Positions 8,280 through 17,568 of a stretch of DNA of 35,818 nucleotides are shown piece by piece. Every line of letters starts with the position of its first letter. The first letter of the stretch is position 1. The notes under the pieces are model-generated. The model worked only from the letters and a program-made list of their open reading frames with translations, was not told the DNA's origin and made no database searches. The stretch lies in assembly GCA_002722595.1 (NCBI GenBank), contig PBMO01000005.1, positions 1 to 35,818 on the forward strand, given 5' to 3'. The stretch comes from Methanobacteriota archaeon (GTDB taxonomy: Archaea > Thermoplasmatota > Poseidoniia > Poseidoniales > Thalassarchaeaceae). A program made the translations under genes and the position numbers.

Positions 8280-8963
8280 ATGGCAGAAGGGGCAAGTTCC
8301 GATAGCATGGCATTAGTGCCATTGGATGCCGATGAAGAGGCGGCAATATTGTCTCTAGAAGACTTCGAATCTTACTCTTCGACTCCATCTCCAGATTCAC
8401 TTGAACTTGCAGAATCGATACTTCAACGACTCAAGCCCGCAGATCGCCATGAAATGGGTCAATTGGTATTCCAAAAGGCTGTCGCCTCTGGTGTACTATT
8501 GATGGCAGTAGCACTATTTTGGTGGCTTACAGTCACAGTTTTCGCAGGAGAACTTGGTTCTAGCGATGCAGTCGACTCATTGATTTTCAGCCTTAATTTC
8601 AAAACCGTCGCTGCTTTAGTACCAATTCTTGTTTTCTTCGCGACAGTTTTGATGAAGATGTCCCGGGAACGCAGTCAGCCATGGCCTGGGTTGTTGGCCG
8701 GTGCAATGCTAATCCTTGCCCTTTTCCTGTCAATTGAGCCAATAGGTCACCTAACATTCGGTGATGCTCCAGTTGTCCTTCTACTTCATTCTGCAAGGTT
8801 GCTAGTGCTTGGCGTAATGGTCCATTACTGTGCCTCAATGTTCCTAGATGCGCTTTTACTACGCTGGGTTAGAGATTTACTCTCAAGCTTCCCTGTTGAT
8901 ATTTCTCCACTGGGTGGTGCCCCCGCAGAGGGACAGGCTGAAGAAGAAGCGTCATCGGCCTGA
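8280..8963 (+). CDS. Uncharacterised membrane protein, four predicted helices
   Basis: I do not recognise a family. From the ATG at 8280 the protein has 227 residues. The first 70 are acidic and soluble, and include LESAD/SPDSLELAESILQRL-like helical sequence. About four hydrophobic helices follow (SGVLLMAVALFWWL, TVAALVPILVFFATVL, LAGAMLILALFLSI and a last one near VLGVMVHYCASMFLDALL), and the tail is short and acidic. An earlier in-frame ATG at 8244 would add 12 residues; I prefer 8280 because it leaves room for a promoter between this gene and divergent folP. The stop is four bases before the aTrm56 start, so the two genes probably form one transcription unit, possibly with carAB. Confidence 0.75.
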   Translation: MAEGASSDSMALVPLDADEEAAILSLEDFESYSSTPSPDSLELAESILQRLKPADRHEMGQLVFQKAVASGVLLMAVALFWWLTVTVFAGELGSSDAVDSLIFSLNFKTVAALVPILVFFATVLMKMSRERSQPWPGLLAGAMLILALFLSIEPIGHLTFGDAPVVLLLHSARLLVLGVMVHYCASMFLDALLLRWVRDLLSSFPVDISPLGGAPAEGQAEEEASSA

Positions 8964-8967
8964 GTAT

Positions 8968-9519
8968 GTGCCCGCCGATGTAACAGTGGTCCGACTTGGC
9001 CATCGCCAACAGCGAGACAAGCGTATTACCAGTCACCTTGGATTAACTGCTCGTGCTATGGGGGCAAACCACTTCGTTCTTTGCGGTGATGTTGATCAAG
9101 GAGTTTTGGATACATTGGCTGATGTCACAAGTACCTTTGGCGGATCATTCACGTCAGAGCATCAAGCAAAGCCTCTTGGATATTTGAGGAAATTTAGCAA
9201 GGATGGTGGAAAAGTCGTCCATTTGACTATGTATGGTGAATCATTTGAAGCCGCAACACCAACAATACCAACAGATGCACCAATCGCTGTAGTTGTAGGT
9301 GGAGCAAAGGTCCCAGGGGAGATTTACAAGTTGGCTGACTACAATATTTCTGTCGGCAATCAACCTCATTCAGAGGTCGCTGCACTTGCACTTTTCATGA
9401 ATATACTAATGGGGGGAGTAGCCGATTCGGACAACTTTCCTGATGCCCGTTTAGAGGTTAAACCACACCCTTCCGGAAAGGTCGTAATAGACAATCAAGA
9501 AGATTCGAATCCATCTTAA
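8968..9519 (+). CDS. tRNA (cytidine(56)-2'-O)-methyltransferase aTrm56
   Basis: This SPOUT-class enzyme methylates the 2'-OH of C56 in the T-loop of archaeal tRNAs. The opening VVRLGHRQQRDKRITSHLGL is the family signature, followed by GLTARAMGA. The knot region contains VVVGGAKVPGEIY and NISVGNQPHSEVAALALF, which contribute to the SAM-binding trefoil. The open frame extends upstream into the previous gene, but the family starts just before the RLGHR motif. I therefore place the start at the GTG at 8968, giving 183 residues, the usual length. The start is four bases after the preceding stop. Confidence 0.93.
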   Translation: MPADVTVVRLGHRQQRDKRITSHLGLTARAMGANHFVLCGDVDQGVLDTLADVTSTFGGSFTSEHQAKPLGYLRKFSKDGGKVVHLTMYGESFEAATPTIPTDAPIAVVVGGAKVPGEIYKLADYNISVGNQPHSEVAALALFMNILMGGVADSDNFPDARLEVKPHPSGKVVIDNQEDSNPS

Positions 9520-9560
9520 TGACTATAGCCTGTTTTCATGGAGAGTCGTAGGGTGCGAAG

Positions 9561-10877
9561 GTGACGGTTACTGGAGGTTTTACTCCCGGTTCCGGCCAAC
9601 ATGGTGTTTCGAAAGCCTTCATTGCGCGTGATGCCGCAGACTTATTGCTTCCCGGCACCCCATCTAGTAACCATTCTGAAGCAAAGGGCAGGGGTGTCCT
9701 ATTACTCGCTGATGGTTCACGATTCGAGGGTGATTTGTTTGGTGCCGCAACTATCGCCGAAGGCGAATTGGTATTTACCACAAACATGACTGGTTACCAG
9801 GAATCACTTACAGATCCGTCCTTCGCTGGTCAAGTTCTTACATTCACATGGCCATTACTTGGCAACTATGGCATATTGCCTGGGATATCAGAATCAGCTG
9901 GTGTGTGGCCACGTGGAGTGGTTTGCCGTGAATTAATGCTGGAACCAGATCACAGAGATTGTATTGGGACTGTGCATGACTTGCTATTGGCCCACGGCGT
10001 CCCAGGAATATCTGGTGTGGATACAAGGGCAATTACGCGTAGAGTACGTGAATACGGTGTAATCCTCAGTATATTTGGCCCACTTGATAGGGAAGAAGAG
10101 ATGCTCAAAACTCTTGGTAATATGAAATCCCCAGACATCGAAGATCTTGCAGATGAAGTAAGCAGAAACGATGCAGTTTTGCTGAATGAAGGCGCTACTG
10201 ATTCAGAAGGCAATCCTTTACCACGAGTTGCCGCATTAGATTGTGGAATAAAATACAACATTCTCCGTGAACTATGTGCACGCTTCGAAGTTCTTTGGTG
10301 CCCACCAGAAATGGATTGGGATGAATTGCAAACAGTCTACAATATCGACGCATTATTCTGCAGTAATGGACCAGGTGATCCAGCACACCCCGGAAAGGCA
10401 ACCTCGGCTAGACACACTTTGGCCAAGGCAACCAAATCAGGAATACCTGTGATGGGCATATGCCTGGGACACCAATTGATGGGTCTTGCCAGTGGCTTGA
10501 GAACTTACAAGTTACGTTATGGACATAGGGGTGGTAATCAACCAGTTCTGGATTTACAAACACAAAAGGTCAGCATTACTAGTCAAAATCACGGATTTGC
10601 AGTAGAAGATCCAGTACAAGGTATGCTTGCGCCACATCCATCCGGTGCGAATTCTGGCGATGTCGAGAATCTGCATGGCTGCGATGTAGAAGTAAGGTAT
10701 GTAAATGCAAACGATCGAACTGTCGAAGGCCTTGATGTCAAGGGCCGTCCAGCGTTTACCATACAATTTCATCCAGAAGCATGCCCAGGGCCGCATGATG
10801 CCAGTCCTCTCTTCGATCGGTTTGCAGATTTAATCACACAGCATCTGGAGGTGAAAGCAAATGCCAAGACGCGATGA
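9561..10877 (+). CDS. carA: Carbamoyl-phosphate synthase small (glutaminase) subunit
   Basis: This subunit hydrolyses glutamine and channels ammonia to CarB for carbamoyl phosphate, used in pyrimidine and arginine synthesis. The N-terminal CarA domain begins near residue 45 (GVLLLADGSRFEGDLFGA). The class I amidotransferase domain carries the nucleophile Cys301 in GICLGHQLMG and the His404/Glu406 pair in FHPEACPG. The protein has 438 residues from the GTG at 9561, some 45 more than typical. The first 44 residues (Gly/Ser-rich, then LLLPGTPSSN) have no counterpart I recognise, and the start could lie further downstream. The gene overlaps carB by 17 bases. Confidence 0.95.
   Translation: MTVTGGFTPGSGQHGVSKAFIARDAADLLLPGTPSSNHSEAKGRGVLLLADGSRFEGDLFGAATIAEGELVFTTNMTGYQESLTDPSFAGQVLTFTWPLLGNYGILPGISESAGVWPRGVVCRELMLEPDHRDCIGTVHDLLLAHGVPGISGVDTRAITRRVREYGVILSIFGPLDREEEMLKTLGNMKSPDIEDLADEVSRNDAVLLNEGATDSEGNPLPRVAALDCGIKYNILRELCARFEVLWCPPEMDWDELQTVYNIDALFCSNGPGDPAHPGKATSARHTLAKATKSGIPVMGICLGHQLMGLASGLRTYKLRYGHRGGNQPVLDLQTQKVSITSQNHGFAVEDPVQGMLAPHPSGANSGDVENLHGCDVEVRYVNANDRTVEGLDVKGRPAFTIQFHPEACPGPHDASPLFDRFADLITQHLEVKANAKTR
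10847..10854 (+). promoter_or_regulatory. Perfect Shine-Dalgarno of carB
   Basis: GGAGGTGA lies within the end of carA, six bases before the carB ATG at 10861. It is an ideal complement to the 3' end of 16S rRNA and shows that carB is translated from its own site inside carA. Confidence 0.85.
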
Positions 10878-13800
10878 TATACAGAAAATCATGATTCTAG
10901 GAAGTGGACCTATTCGAATAGGGCAGGCTGCAGAGTTTGACTTCTCAGGTTCACAAGCATGCCGGGCTCTTCGCGCAGATGGCTACGAAGTAGTACTGGT
11001 TAACTCAAATCCTGCAACAATACAAAATGATCCTGAAATGGCAGATAGAATCTACATTGAACCTCTTCTTCCTGATGTTGTGAAGCGAATATTGGAAATC
11101 GAAAAGCCGGATGCTTTGCTTGCAGGCATGGGCGGCCAAACTGCATTGAACATTGCTAGTAGTTTGGCACATGGTGGAGCTTTGGCAGAATTAGGCGTTG
11201 AATTGATTGGATGTAATTTACGTTCTATCGATGAAGCCGAGGATCGTGATTTATTCAACCAAGTTTGTGAGGAAATCGATTTACCAATTTCAAAAGCAAT
11301 GGCTTGTAATTCTATAGATGAGGTACTTGCGGCAGCAGATGAACTTGGAAAGTATCCAATTCTGATACGCCCAGCATTCACACTAGGAGGCCTAGGTGGC
11401 GGAACTGCTTGGAATAAGGGAGAACTTGTAGAGATTGCCAGCCAAGGTATTCTACATTCACAGATTGGCCAAGTACTAATTGAAGAAAGCATTCTAGGTT
11501 GGCAGGAATTCGAATATGAGGTGATGCGTGATGCAAATGATAATTGCACAATTGTTTGTACAATGGAGAATATTGATCCAATGGGCGTTCATACTGGTGA
11601 ATCAGTAGTTGTAGCACCTGCCCAGACATTGTCTGATAGAGATCACCAGGGGCTTAGGGACGCTGCACTTCGGTTAATCAGACGCCTAGATATCAAGGGA
11701 GGGTGTAACGTACAATTCACCGTCAACCAGAATACTGGCGAATATCGAGTTATTGAAGTCAATCCACGCGTTTCTCGCTCGTCAGCACTTGCATCTAAGG
11801 CTACAGGTTACCCTATCGCTAGAATGGCTGCACTGATTGCAGTTGGATACACTCTAGATGAACTCCCAAATCCAATTACCGGAGAGGGCACAACTGCAGC
11901 ATTTGAACCCACACTGGACTACGCAGTAGTCAAAATACCTCGCTGGCCGTTTGATAAATTCAGGACTGCAGATCGCACTCTCGGCACCAGCATGAAATCG
12001 ACAGGCGAGGTAATGGCCATTGGTCGCAACTTCGAAGAAGCCTTCCTCAAAGCTGTAGCATCTTTGGAGTACGGCCAACCGCATCCGCGTCCATTGACAC
12101 TAGCAGACGCTAGTGATGGTGAATCAATGGATGAGCGAGCCCATGAGCCACTTTCAGATGAGATTCTTAGCAACTGGCTGAAAGTGCCTACAGATCGACG
12201 TATGGGGGCATTAGTGGAGGCATTCCGCAGAGGCATGGGAATTGAGGAAGTTCGGGAAGGTACAGGGAACATCACCAGGTGGTTCCTACATCGTTTCAAG
12301 AAGATAGCAGATGTCGAGGCAGAAATTGTTTCTACTAATTGCGATGCAAGTCAAATTACAGAAGAACAGATGCGTAAGTGGAAGGGACTCGGTTTCACTG
12401 ATGCACACATTGCAGACGCCCTTTCAGGATTCCCAGCATCAGGGTGGAACCGCCTTCCAACAGGCCGTACAGAAATAGATGTGATGAATCGTCGGCACGA
12501 ATTGTCAATCCATCCACGATTCCGAATGGTAGATTCATGTGCAGCAGAATTTGCAGCTGTCACTCCTTACTACTACGCCACTTATGAGGGGGGAAGCGCA
12601 CCGTTAGGAGTGGATTTTGTACCTTCAGAAAAACAGCCAGACTGCAGCCGATTGGTGGTTGTTGGTTCAGGGCCTATACGGATTGGACAAGGTATTGAAT
12701 TTGATTATGGCGCAGTTCATGCAGTTCAGGCAATACGTGAGGCCGGCCATGAAGCAATTATTGTAAACAATAACCCGGAGACTGTGAGTACAGATTTCGA
12801 CACCTCTGATAGATTGTATTTTGAGCCATTGACTACAGAATGCGTATCTGAAATATTGCTCAGAGAGGGAGCAGACGGCATCCTCTTGCAGTTTGGAGGT
12901 CAAACTGCAATCAATCTTGCTCTACCTCTTGATGAACGGATGCCCCATCTAGCCCAGATGGGCCTTGAATGTTCCATGCTAGGCACATCGCCCGATGCAG
13001 TAGACGAGGCCAGTGACAGGGAACGTTTCGAGGAGTTTGGAAAGCGGAGCGTAATACGTTTACCTGATGGCCGTACTGGTAAGACACCAGATGAAATACG
13101 AGCGGCTGTGAAAGAGATTGGATATCCAGTACTTGTCCGACCATCATATGTACTCGGAGGAAGAGGAATGGAGATCCTAACTGATGATGCACAGTTGGAG
13201 ACCTACATGGCTGATGCTTACATTGCACCTGACAAGCCACTCTTAGTGGATGAGTATCTTGGTGGTGCAATAGAGTTGGATGTAGATGCAGTCTGCGATG
13301 GTGAGGATGTATTGGTTGGGGCGGTAATGGAGCATCTGGAGGAGGCTGGTATTCACAGTGGTGATTCTACATGTTTCATACCCACACAGAACGTAAGTGA
13401 GGACATACTTACTAAAGTCCATGAATGGACAAAAGAGATTGGAATTGGACTGAATATACGAGGTTGTTTCAACATTCAATTCTGTATATGTCGTGGTGAA
13501 TTATATGTTCTTGAGGTTAATCCTAGAGGCTCACGAACTTTCCCATTTGTCGCCAAGGCTACTGGCATCCCTCTCGCACGAATTGCAGCACACATCACGA
13601 TTGGAGAGCAACTCAAAAACATGGAAATTCCTCGCCGACAAACAGATGCTGTTTGTGTTAAGGCACCAGTATTCCCATTCCTCAAGTTGCGTGGACTTGA
13701 TCCTGCCCCTGGTCCTGAAATGAAGAGCACCGGTGAAGTTATGGGTAGCCATGTGGATGCCGCTTCAGCTTATCTAAAGGCACGTTTAGCAACTGAATTG

Positions 13801-14214
13801 CCAGTTCCTACACGAGGTGGCGTATATCTCACTGTCAAAGACGAAGACAAAGAGAATCTCATTCCAATGGCTAAATCTCTACATGATATGGGCTTCACAT
13901 TACATGCCACTTCTGGGACATCCCGATATCTGCGCAATGCAGGTGTCGATGTTGAGACTTGCTACCGAATAGCCGAGGGTCAGTCACCTGATGCATTGGA
14001 TTTGATGCGCTCAGGTAAGATCCAACTGATTATCAATACACCCCGGAATTCAGGAGGGGCCGTTCTTGATGGAAATATGATGAGGAGATTGGCAGTAGAG
14101 TTGAATATTCCATTTGTAACTACAATGTCTGGTGCACGAATGGAATGCGAAGCAATCGCAGTTGCTCAGGACGGTATGCCTGAACCACGAAGACTTGTGG
14201 TTGATTACATCTAA
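10861..14214 (+). CDS. carB: Carbamoyl-phosphate synthase large subunit
   Basis: This 1,117-residue enzyme makes carbamoyl phosphate from bicarbonate, ammonia and two ATP. Two homologous halves are visible. The first opens with ILGSGPIRIGQAAEFDFSG and has an ATP-grasp domain with RPAFTLGGLGGG. The second repeats VGSGPIRIGQGIEFDYGA with an ATP-grasp domain containing RPSYVLGGRGM. An oligomerisation domain separates them. A C-terminal MGS-like allosteric domain (after about residue 980) contains FTLHATSGTSRYL and LIINTPRNSGG. All expected domains are in one chain, whereas some archaea split carB. It is slightly longer than E. coli CarB (1,073). The stop codon abuts the stop of the convergent zinc-ribbon gene. 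Confidence 0.97.
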   Translation: MPRRDDIQKIMILGSGPIRIGQAAEFDFSGSQACRALRADGYEVVLVNSNPATIQNDPEMADRIYIEPLLPDVVKRILEIEKPDALLAGMGGQTALNIASSLAHGGALAELGVELIGCNLRSIDEAEDRDLFNQVCEEIDLPISKAMACNSIDEVLAAADELGKYPILIRPAFTLGGLGGGTAWNKGELVEIASQGILHSQIGQVLIEESILGWQEFEYEVMRDANDNCTIVCTMENIDPMGVHTGESVVVAPAQTLSDRDHQGLRDAALRLIRRLDIKGGCNVQFTVNQNTGEYRVIEVNPRVSRSSALASKATGYPIARMAALIAVGYTLDELPNPITGEGTTAAFEPTLDYAVVKIPRWPFDKFRTADRTLGTSMKSTGEVMAIGRNFEEAFLKAVASLEYGQPHPRPLTLADASDGESMDERAHEPLSDEILSNWLKVPTDRRMGALVEAFRRGMGIEEVREGTGNITRWFLHRFKKIADVEAEIVSTNCDASQITEEQMRKWKGLGFTDAHIADALSGFPASGWNRLPTGRTEIDVMNRRHELSIHPRFRMVDSCAAEFAAVTPYYYATYEGGSAPLGVDFVPSEKQPDCSRLVVVGSGPIRIGQGIEFDYGAVHAVQAIREAGHEAIIVNNNPETVSTDFDTSDRLYFEPLTTECVSEILLREGADGILLQFGGQTAINLALPLDERMPHLAQMGLECSMLGTSPDAVDEASDRERFEEFGKRSVIRLPDGRTGKTPDEIRAAVKEIGYPVLVRPSYVLGGRGMEILTDDAQLETYMADAYIAPDKPLLVDEYLGGAIELDVDAVCDGEDVLVGAVMEHLEEAGIHSGDSTCFIPTQNVSEDILTKVHEWTKEIGIGLNIRGCFNIQFCICRGELYVLEVNPRGSRTFPFVAKATGIPLARIAAHITIGEQLKNMEIPRRQTDAVCVKAPVFPFLKLRGLDPAPGPEMKSTGEVMGSHVDAASAYLKARLATELPVPTRGGVYLTVKDEDKENLIPMAKSLHDMGFTLHATSGTSRYLRNAGVDVETCYRIAEGQSPDALDLMRSGKIQLIINTPRNSGGAVLDGNMMRRLAVELNIPFVTTMSGARMECEAIAVAQDGMPEPRRLVVDYI

Positions 14215-15486
14215 TCAACAGGCATCAAATGCTTCGATTATGTATTTTGTGAATGGGCTTGTCCAGGCTAGTTCAGACAATCCGCCTTCACCTTCTCCAG
14301 AGTAAATCCGTACAACATCTTGAACACGTACATTCCCTTCAGCTGAACGTGCAAGGATGGTCTTGGGTTTCAGAACCTTTCCAGTCCCATGTGGGTCGAA
14401 AACAGTATCCAGTGCCTCTGCCAAGAACCAATCGACTTTACCATCTGGCTCACCTTCGTATGTCTTTTTCGCAGCACCTCTTCGTACCATAGGTGGTGCA
14501 GCCTTCTTTTGTGCAGGTTTCGGCTTAGGCTTTGACCCAGCAGATGTCGACCTCCTTCCACTGGAACCACCTCTAGCAGCCATATCGGCTCGAATTTCAG
14601 ATTCAATACTCTCTCGAAGTTCTTCTTCAACCTTCTTCCGGATATCATCTTCTACTTCAGCAAGTAATTTCGGTCGTAATTCTTTAGTAATTTTTTCTGA
14701 TATTGCACTCTCATCAAGCGCCGATAGTTGAGTAACTAAATCATCACGTTGTGCCTCTGCTGATTGTACTTGTGAGATGTAATGTGCCGCAACTTGGACT
14801 AAACTGGTTTCCATCGCTGCTTGAGCCTGTAATTGGACAACTTCTCCAGAATGATCTCGCCATTTTCTCCACTGCAGCATTGTGTGTGAATGTATATCTG
14901 AACCACACTTTGGACAGAAAGAGCGCTTTGGAGGCTTTAGAACAGGGATGCTTCGGAGATCTTCATTGGTGAGACTCGTTTCATCTATTCCACCTGCTGC
15001 AATATCGTGGATGTGATGACTCGCTTCCATACCCAATGCCATTGCTTCTAGAAATAGAGTATCGCGTGTATCTATAGAACCTGACTGGATTAAACCCCAT
15101 GCATCTGTCTGTGAACTCATCAAAGCCACTGCTGCTGCTGCTGCTGGACTTGTTGTGTAACTCATTGCAGATTCTGAAAGACTTCCCTTGACAACTTTTG
15201 GAGCCGCTGCTTGTGCCTCCATCTGCTCAGGAGTAATACCGCCTGAGTCGGCTGCTGCTGCCAAACCTAACTCAATAGGATTCGCTCCTTCCTCGACTTT
15301 TGCAATGAGGTCGAATTTCTCCGCCATCGAGAGATCATCTCTACCTCGAATCAGTTCCTTTAGTTGACGAACATCGTGGCCAGTAGAGGTAATTGGGCCA
15401 TCTTTTTCGAGGTCGTGACCACATTGGAGACAGAATTTTGCAACAGCCTCTACACCGGACTCACAACTTGGGCAATACACCGGCAT
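14215..15486 (-). CDS. Uncharacterised zinc-ribbon and coiled-coil protein
   Basis: I do not recognise this protein. From the ATG at 15486 it has 423 residues. It opens with a zinc ribbon (CPSC then CLQCGHD), followed by a helical segment (RGRDDLSMAEKFDLIAKVEEG) and an alanine-rich middle encoded partly by GCT-type repeats. Next come a second CPKCG element, a charged coiled coil (about residues 240-310), a basic Lys/Pro/Ala linker and a compact C-terminal domain ending SPFTKYIIEAFDAC. There is no signal peptide or membrane helix, so it is probably cytosolic. A TTG at 15498, six bases after an AGGGGAG, is an alternative start. It lies 63 bases downstream of LysRS on the same strand. The zinc ribbons and basic linker hint at nucleic-acid or scaffold roles only weakly. 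Confidence 0.8.
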   Translation of the reverse strand: MPVYCPSCESGVEAVAKFCLQCGHDLEKDGPITSTGHDVRQLKELIRGRDDLSMAEKFDLIAKVEEGANPIELGLAAAADSGGITPEQMEAQAAAPKVVKGSLSESAMSYTTSPAAAAAVALMSSQTDAWGLIQSGSIDTRDTLFLEAMALGMEASHHIHDIAAGGIDETSLTNEDLRSIPVLKPPKRSFCPKCGSDIHSHTMLQWRKWRDHSGEVVQLQAQAAMETSLVQVAAHYISQVQSAEAQRDDLVTQLSALDESAISEKITKELRPKLLAEVEDDIRKKVEEELRESIESEIRADMAARGGSSGRRSTSAGSKPKPKPAQKKAAPPMVRRGAAKKTYEGEPDGKVDWFLAEALDTVFDPHGTGKVLKPKTILARSAEGNVRVQDVVRIYSGEGEGGLSELAWTSPFTKYIIEAFDAC

Positions 15487-15549
15487 TGTTCTGGCCAAAC
15501 AATTCTCCCCTTTCAAGCGTGCGGAGGTTTGGGGTTTCTGAATAGTAAT

Positions 15550-17556
15550 TCAGGAGGACAATTCATTCACTGCTAATTTGAGTAAACTGACGACATCTAC
15601 TCGTTCCATTTCACTAAGTATCGAAGCTAGTTTCGGACCATATTTCTGGTCGAGAAAAATCCAGTAAAGCAATTGGAACGCATCACCTATATTCATTCCA
15701 TTCTTTTTTGCTTGATTGCATATACTATCATTAATTTCATCAGCATTCCAAATGCAATCCTCTAAATCTGAAATTAAGTCGAATAAATAATTGTAATCAC
15801 GTGAGTCCATATTTTCCTTTGCAGCCGGGGAAATATCACTTTGGATTCTCAATCGGAAACCTTCGGGAAAATGAGGTGATTTTATCCAGTTTCGAATTGT
15901 TTTCAACCGAATTGGCAATGTGCTAGTCCGACCAACTTTCATTCCCAGGGATATTTGTTCCTGATAGTGATGATTCCAAACGGTCTCTTCGATTGACATG
16001 TCCCACTGCCTTTTTTCATCGACTTCCTTAGCAATTTCAGCATTTTCCAATAAGTATTGTTCATAGTCAAATCCATCGCGACTATGCACTACACCATTTT
16101 TGATGTAGTATTCTGAAGATATATTCTGGTTCCCAAATTCCATAAGCAGATCAAAGCTTGAATCAATCATACCCGATTTACGTAGTGATTCCCAAACATC
16201 AGCGTCATTTTCAAACAACTGTGCAAGTAGGGCGAGGTGCCGGAATGAAGCAATATGTGTGTCAGATGCAGCCTGTGAAACTTCTTCATCCCATGCTTCT
16301 CCAGTAAAACCACCAAATGTCAGATCATATACCTGCGAGTAGGCAATTTGGTTGATTTGTACAACCCATGCCTTTTGTTGCCGTTTACTCATCGAATCGT
16401 AATTTTCAGGTTCACCTTTCGCCAGTTCACTACAATTTCTTTGGTATTCATCAGCCAATTCAATTAATGATGTACCAGTGTCGAATTCAATATGTCTTCG
16501 AGGTTGATTCCTCGCGATTAGATATCGAACAATTTCAGGCGGGACAATTTCTAGAACCTCCAGTGGCCCAATCGTTGTGCCTACGCTACTGGACATTGCA
16601 CCAACACCTTTCAGTGAAATCCATTCATATGTCAGGTCGTATGGCGCCTTGATATTGAATAAGGGGGCGATTTTTTTGCCGGTGTCAAAAGACCCCCCGG
16701 ATGCCCCGTGATCTTTTCCAAATGGTTCACAGGTGACCCCATGTATCGCCCATTTTGCTGGCCACTCTATTCTCCACGGAAGTTTCCCTTCACCCTTTCT
16801 GATATCAGATTGACCGCTTTCTCCATGATTATCCATCCAACTGACAAACGGATATTCATATCCTGTTACTTTCACACCATCCATGGAACCATCTGAACCG
16901 ACGGGATTGAATGGAAACCAGTCTTCTGGTAGTTCCCTTCCTGAAACCTTTGTGATTATATCTTTGAGTTTTTCAACATTAGAGCAAGCAATATCGATAC
17001 ATTCAGCGAATTCCCCATTCTCATAACACTTCAGATTATCAACAATTCTTGGCCGCACCCCAATTTTTTTCAGTGCTTGAATAAAAGGTGCCAAAAAATG
17101 GTCAGCATAAGACTCACCATTTTCAAATCGCACATAGTCGGGTTTTCCGTCCGCATTAGGGGGTGGGATTTTACCCAATTGGTGGCCAATGAACTGTTCA
17201 TATGATTGATCTAGGAATGGATAGACTTTACGAAGTGGATCAGCACTATCCACAATAAAAATGAAATCCAATACCAATTCCTCCTGGGAAATCGCCAGTT
17301 CACGGGCATAAGTCCATTCTTCCTCTGTAATTCCAAGTCCCCTAAGAATTCCTTGGAATTCTTCATATCGATTTCCACTGGTCCAAGAAAAATTCCTACA
17401 TGCGCGATAAATCAAATCGCAAGTCAGTATCTCTCGTAAGTGCCCGATATGAAATTCTCCAGAGGGAGTGATTCCTGCAGCGATAATGATGTTATTTTGT
17501 GACCCTGACTTCGTTGGCCGAGATAGTTTTCCCGCAACAAAGTCGGCCCAGTGCAC
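15550..17556 (-). CDS. lysS: Lysyl-tRNA synthetase, class I
   Basis: This is a class I LysRS, the type found in most archaea, which charges tRNA-Lys. The HIGH motif is at residues 36-39 (EFHIGHLREIL), preceded by AAGITPSG. The KMSKS-equivalent is at 320-324 and reads AMSSS, in the context GVGAMSSSVGTTIG. A helical anticodon-binding region makes up the C-terminal third. At 668 residues it is clearly longer than the roughly 530 of many archaeal class I LysRS; the extra length seems spread through the middle and C-terminus. The start is the GTG at 17556, five bases after a GAGGTGA Shine-Dalgarno (17562-17568) that overlaps the stop of the upstream gene. This implies co-translation with the GfcR-like regulator. 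Confidence 0.93.
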   Translation of the reverse strand: MHWADFVAGKLSRPTKSGSQNNIIIAAGITPSGEFHIGHLREILTCDLIYRACRNFSWTSGNRYEEFQGILRGLGITEEEWTYARELAISQEELVLDFIFIVDSADPLRKVYPFLDQSYEQFIGHQLGKIPPPNADGKPDYVRFENGESYADHFLAPFIQALKKIGVRPRIVDNLKCYENGEFAECIDIACSNVEKLKDIITKVSGRELPEDWFPFNPVGSDGSMDGVKVTGYEYPFVSWMDNHGESGQSDIRKGEGKLPWRIEWPAKWAIHGVTCEPFGKDHGASGGSFDTGKKIAPLFNIKAPYDLTYEWISLKGVGAMSSSVGTTIGPLEVLEIVPPEIVRYLIARNQPRRHIEFDTGTSLIELADEYQRNCSELAKGEPENYDSMSKRQQKAWVVQINQIAYSQVYDLTFGGFTGEAWDEEVSQAASDTHIASFRHLALLAQLFENDADVWESLRKSGMIDSSFDLLMEFGNQNISSEYYIKNGVVHSRDGFDYEQYLLENAEIAKEVDEKRQWDMSIEETVWNHHYQEQISLGMKVGRTSTLPIRLKTIRNWIKSPHFPEGFRLRIQSDISPAAKENMDSRDYNYLFDLISDLEDCIWNADEINDSICNQAKKNGMNIGDAFQLLYWIFLDQKYGPKLASILSEMERVDVVSLLKLAVNELSS

Positions 17557-17561
17557 TTATT

Positions 17562-17568
17562 TCACCTC
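17562..17568 (-). promoter_or_regulatory. Shine-Dalgarno of class I LysRS, fixing the GTG start
   Basis: On the minus strand GAGGTGA precedes the GTG at 17556 by five bases and overlaps the TGA of the upstream regulator gene. It supports the non-ATG start. Confidence 0.8.

Noticed and set aside
8848-8967. Upstream extension of the aTrm56 frame by 40 residues
   Set aside because: It overlaps the membrane protein gene, is not family-like, and the family begins just before RLGHR.
15118-15140. Short GCT/CTG-type run in the zinc-ribbon coiled-coil gene
   Set aside because: It simply encodes a run of alanines and is too short to treat as a separate repeat element.
15538-15553. CTGAAT-AGTA-ATTCAG hairpin at the LysRS stop
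   Set aside because: Only six AT-rich base pairs, with no T-run in the direction of transcription, so a terminator is not supported.
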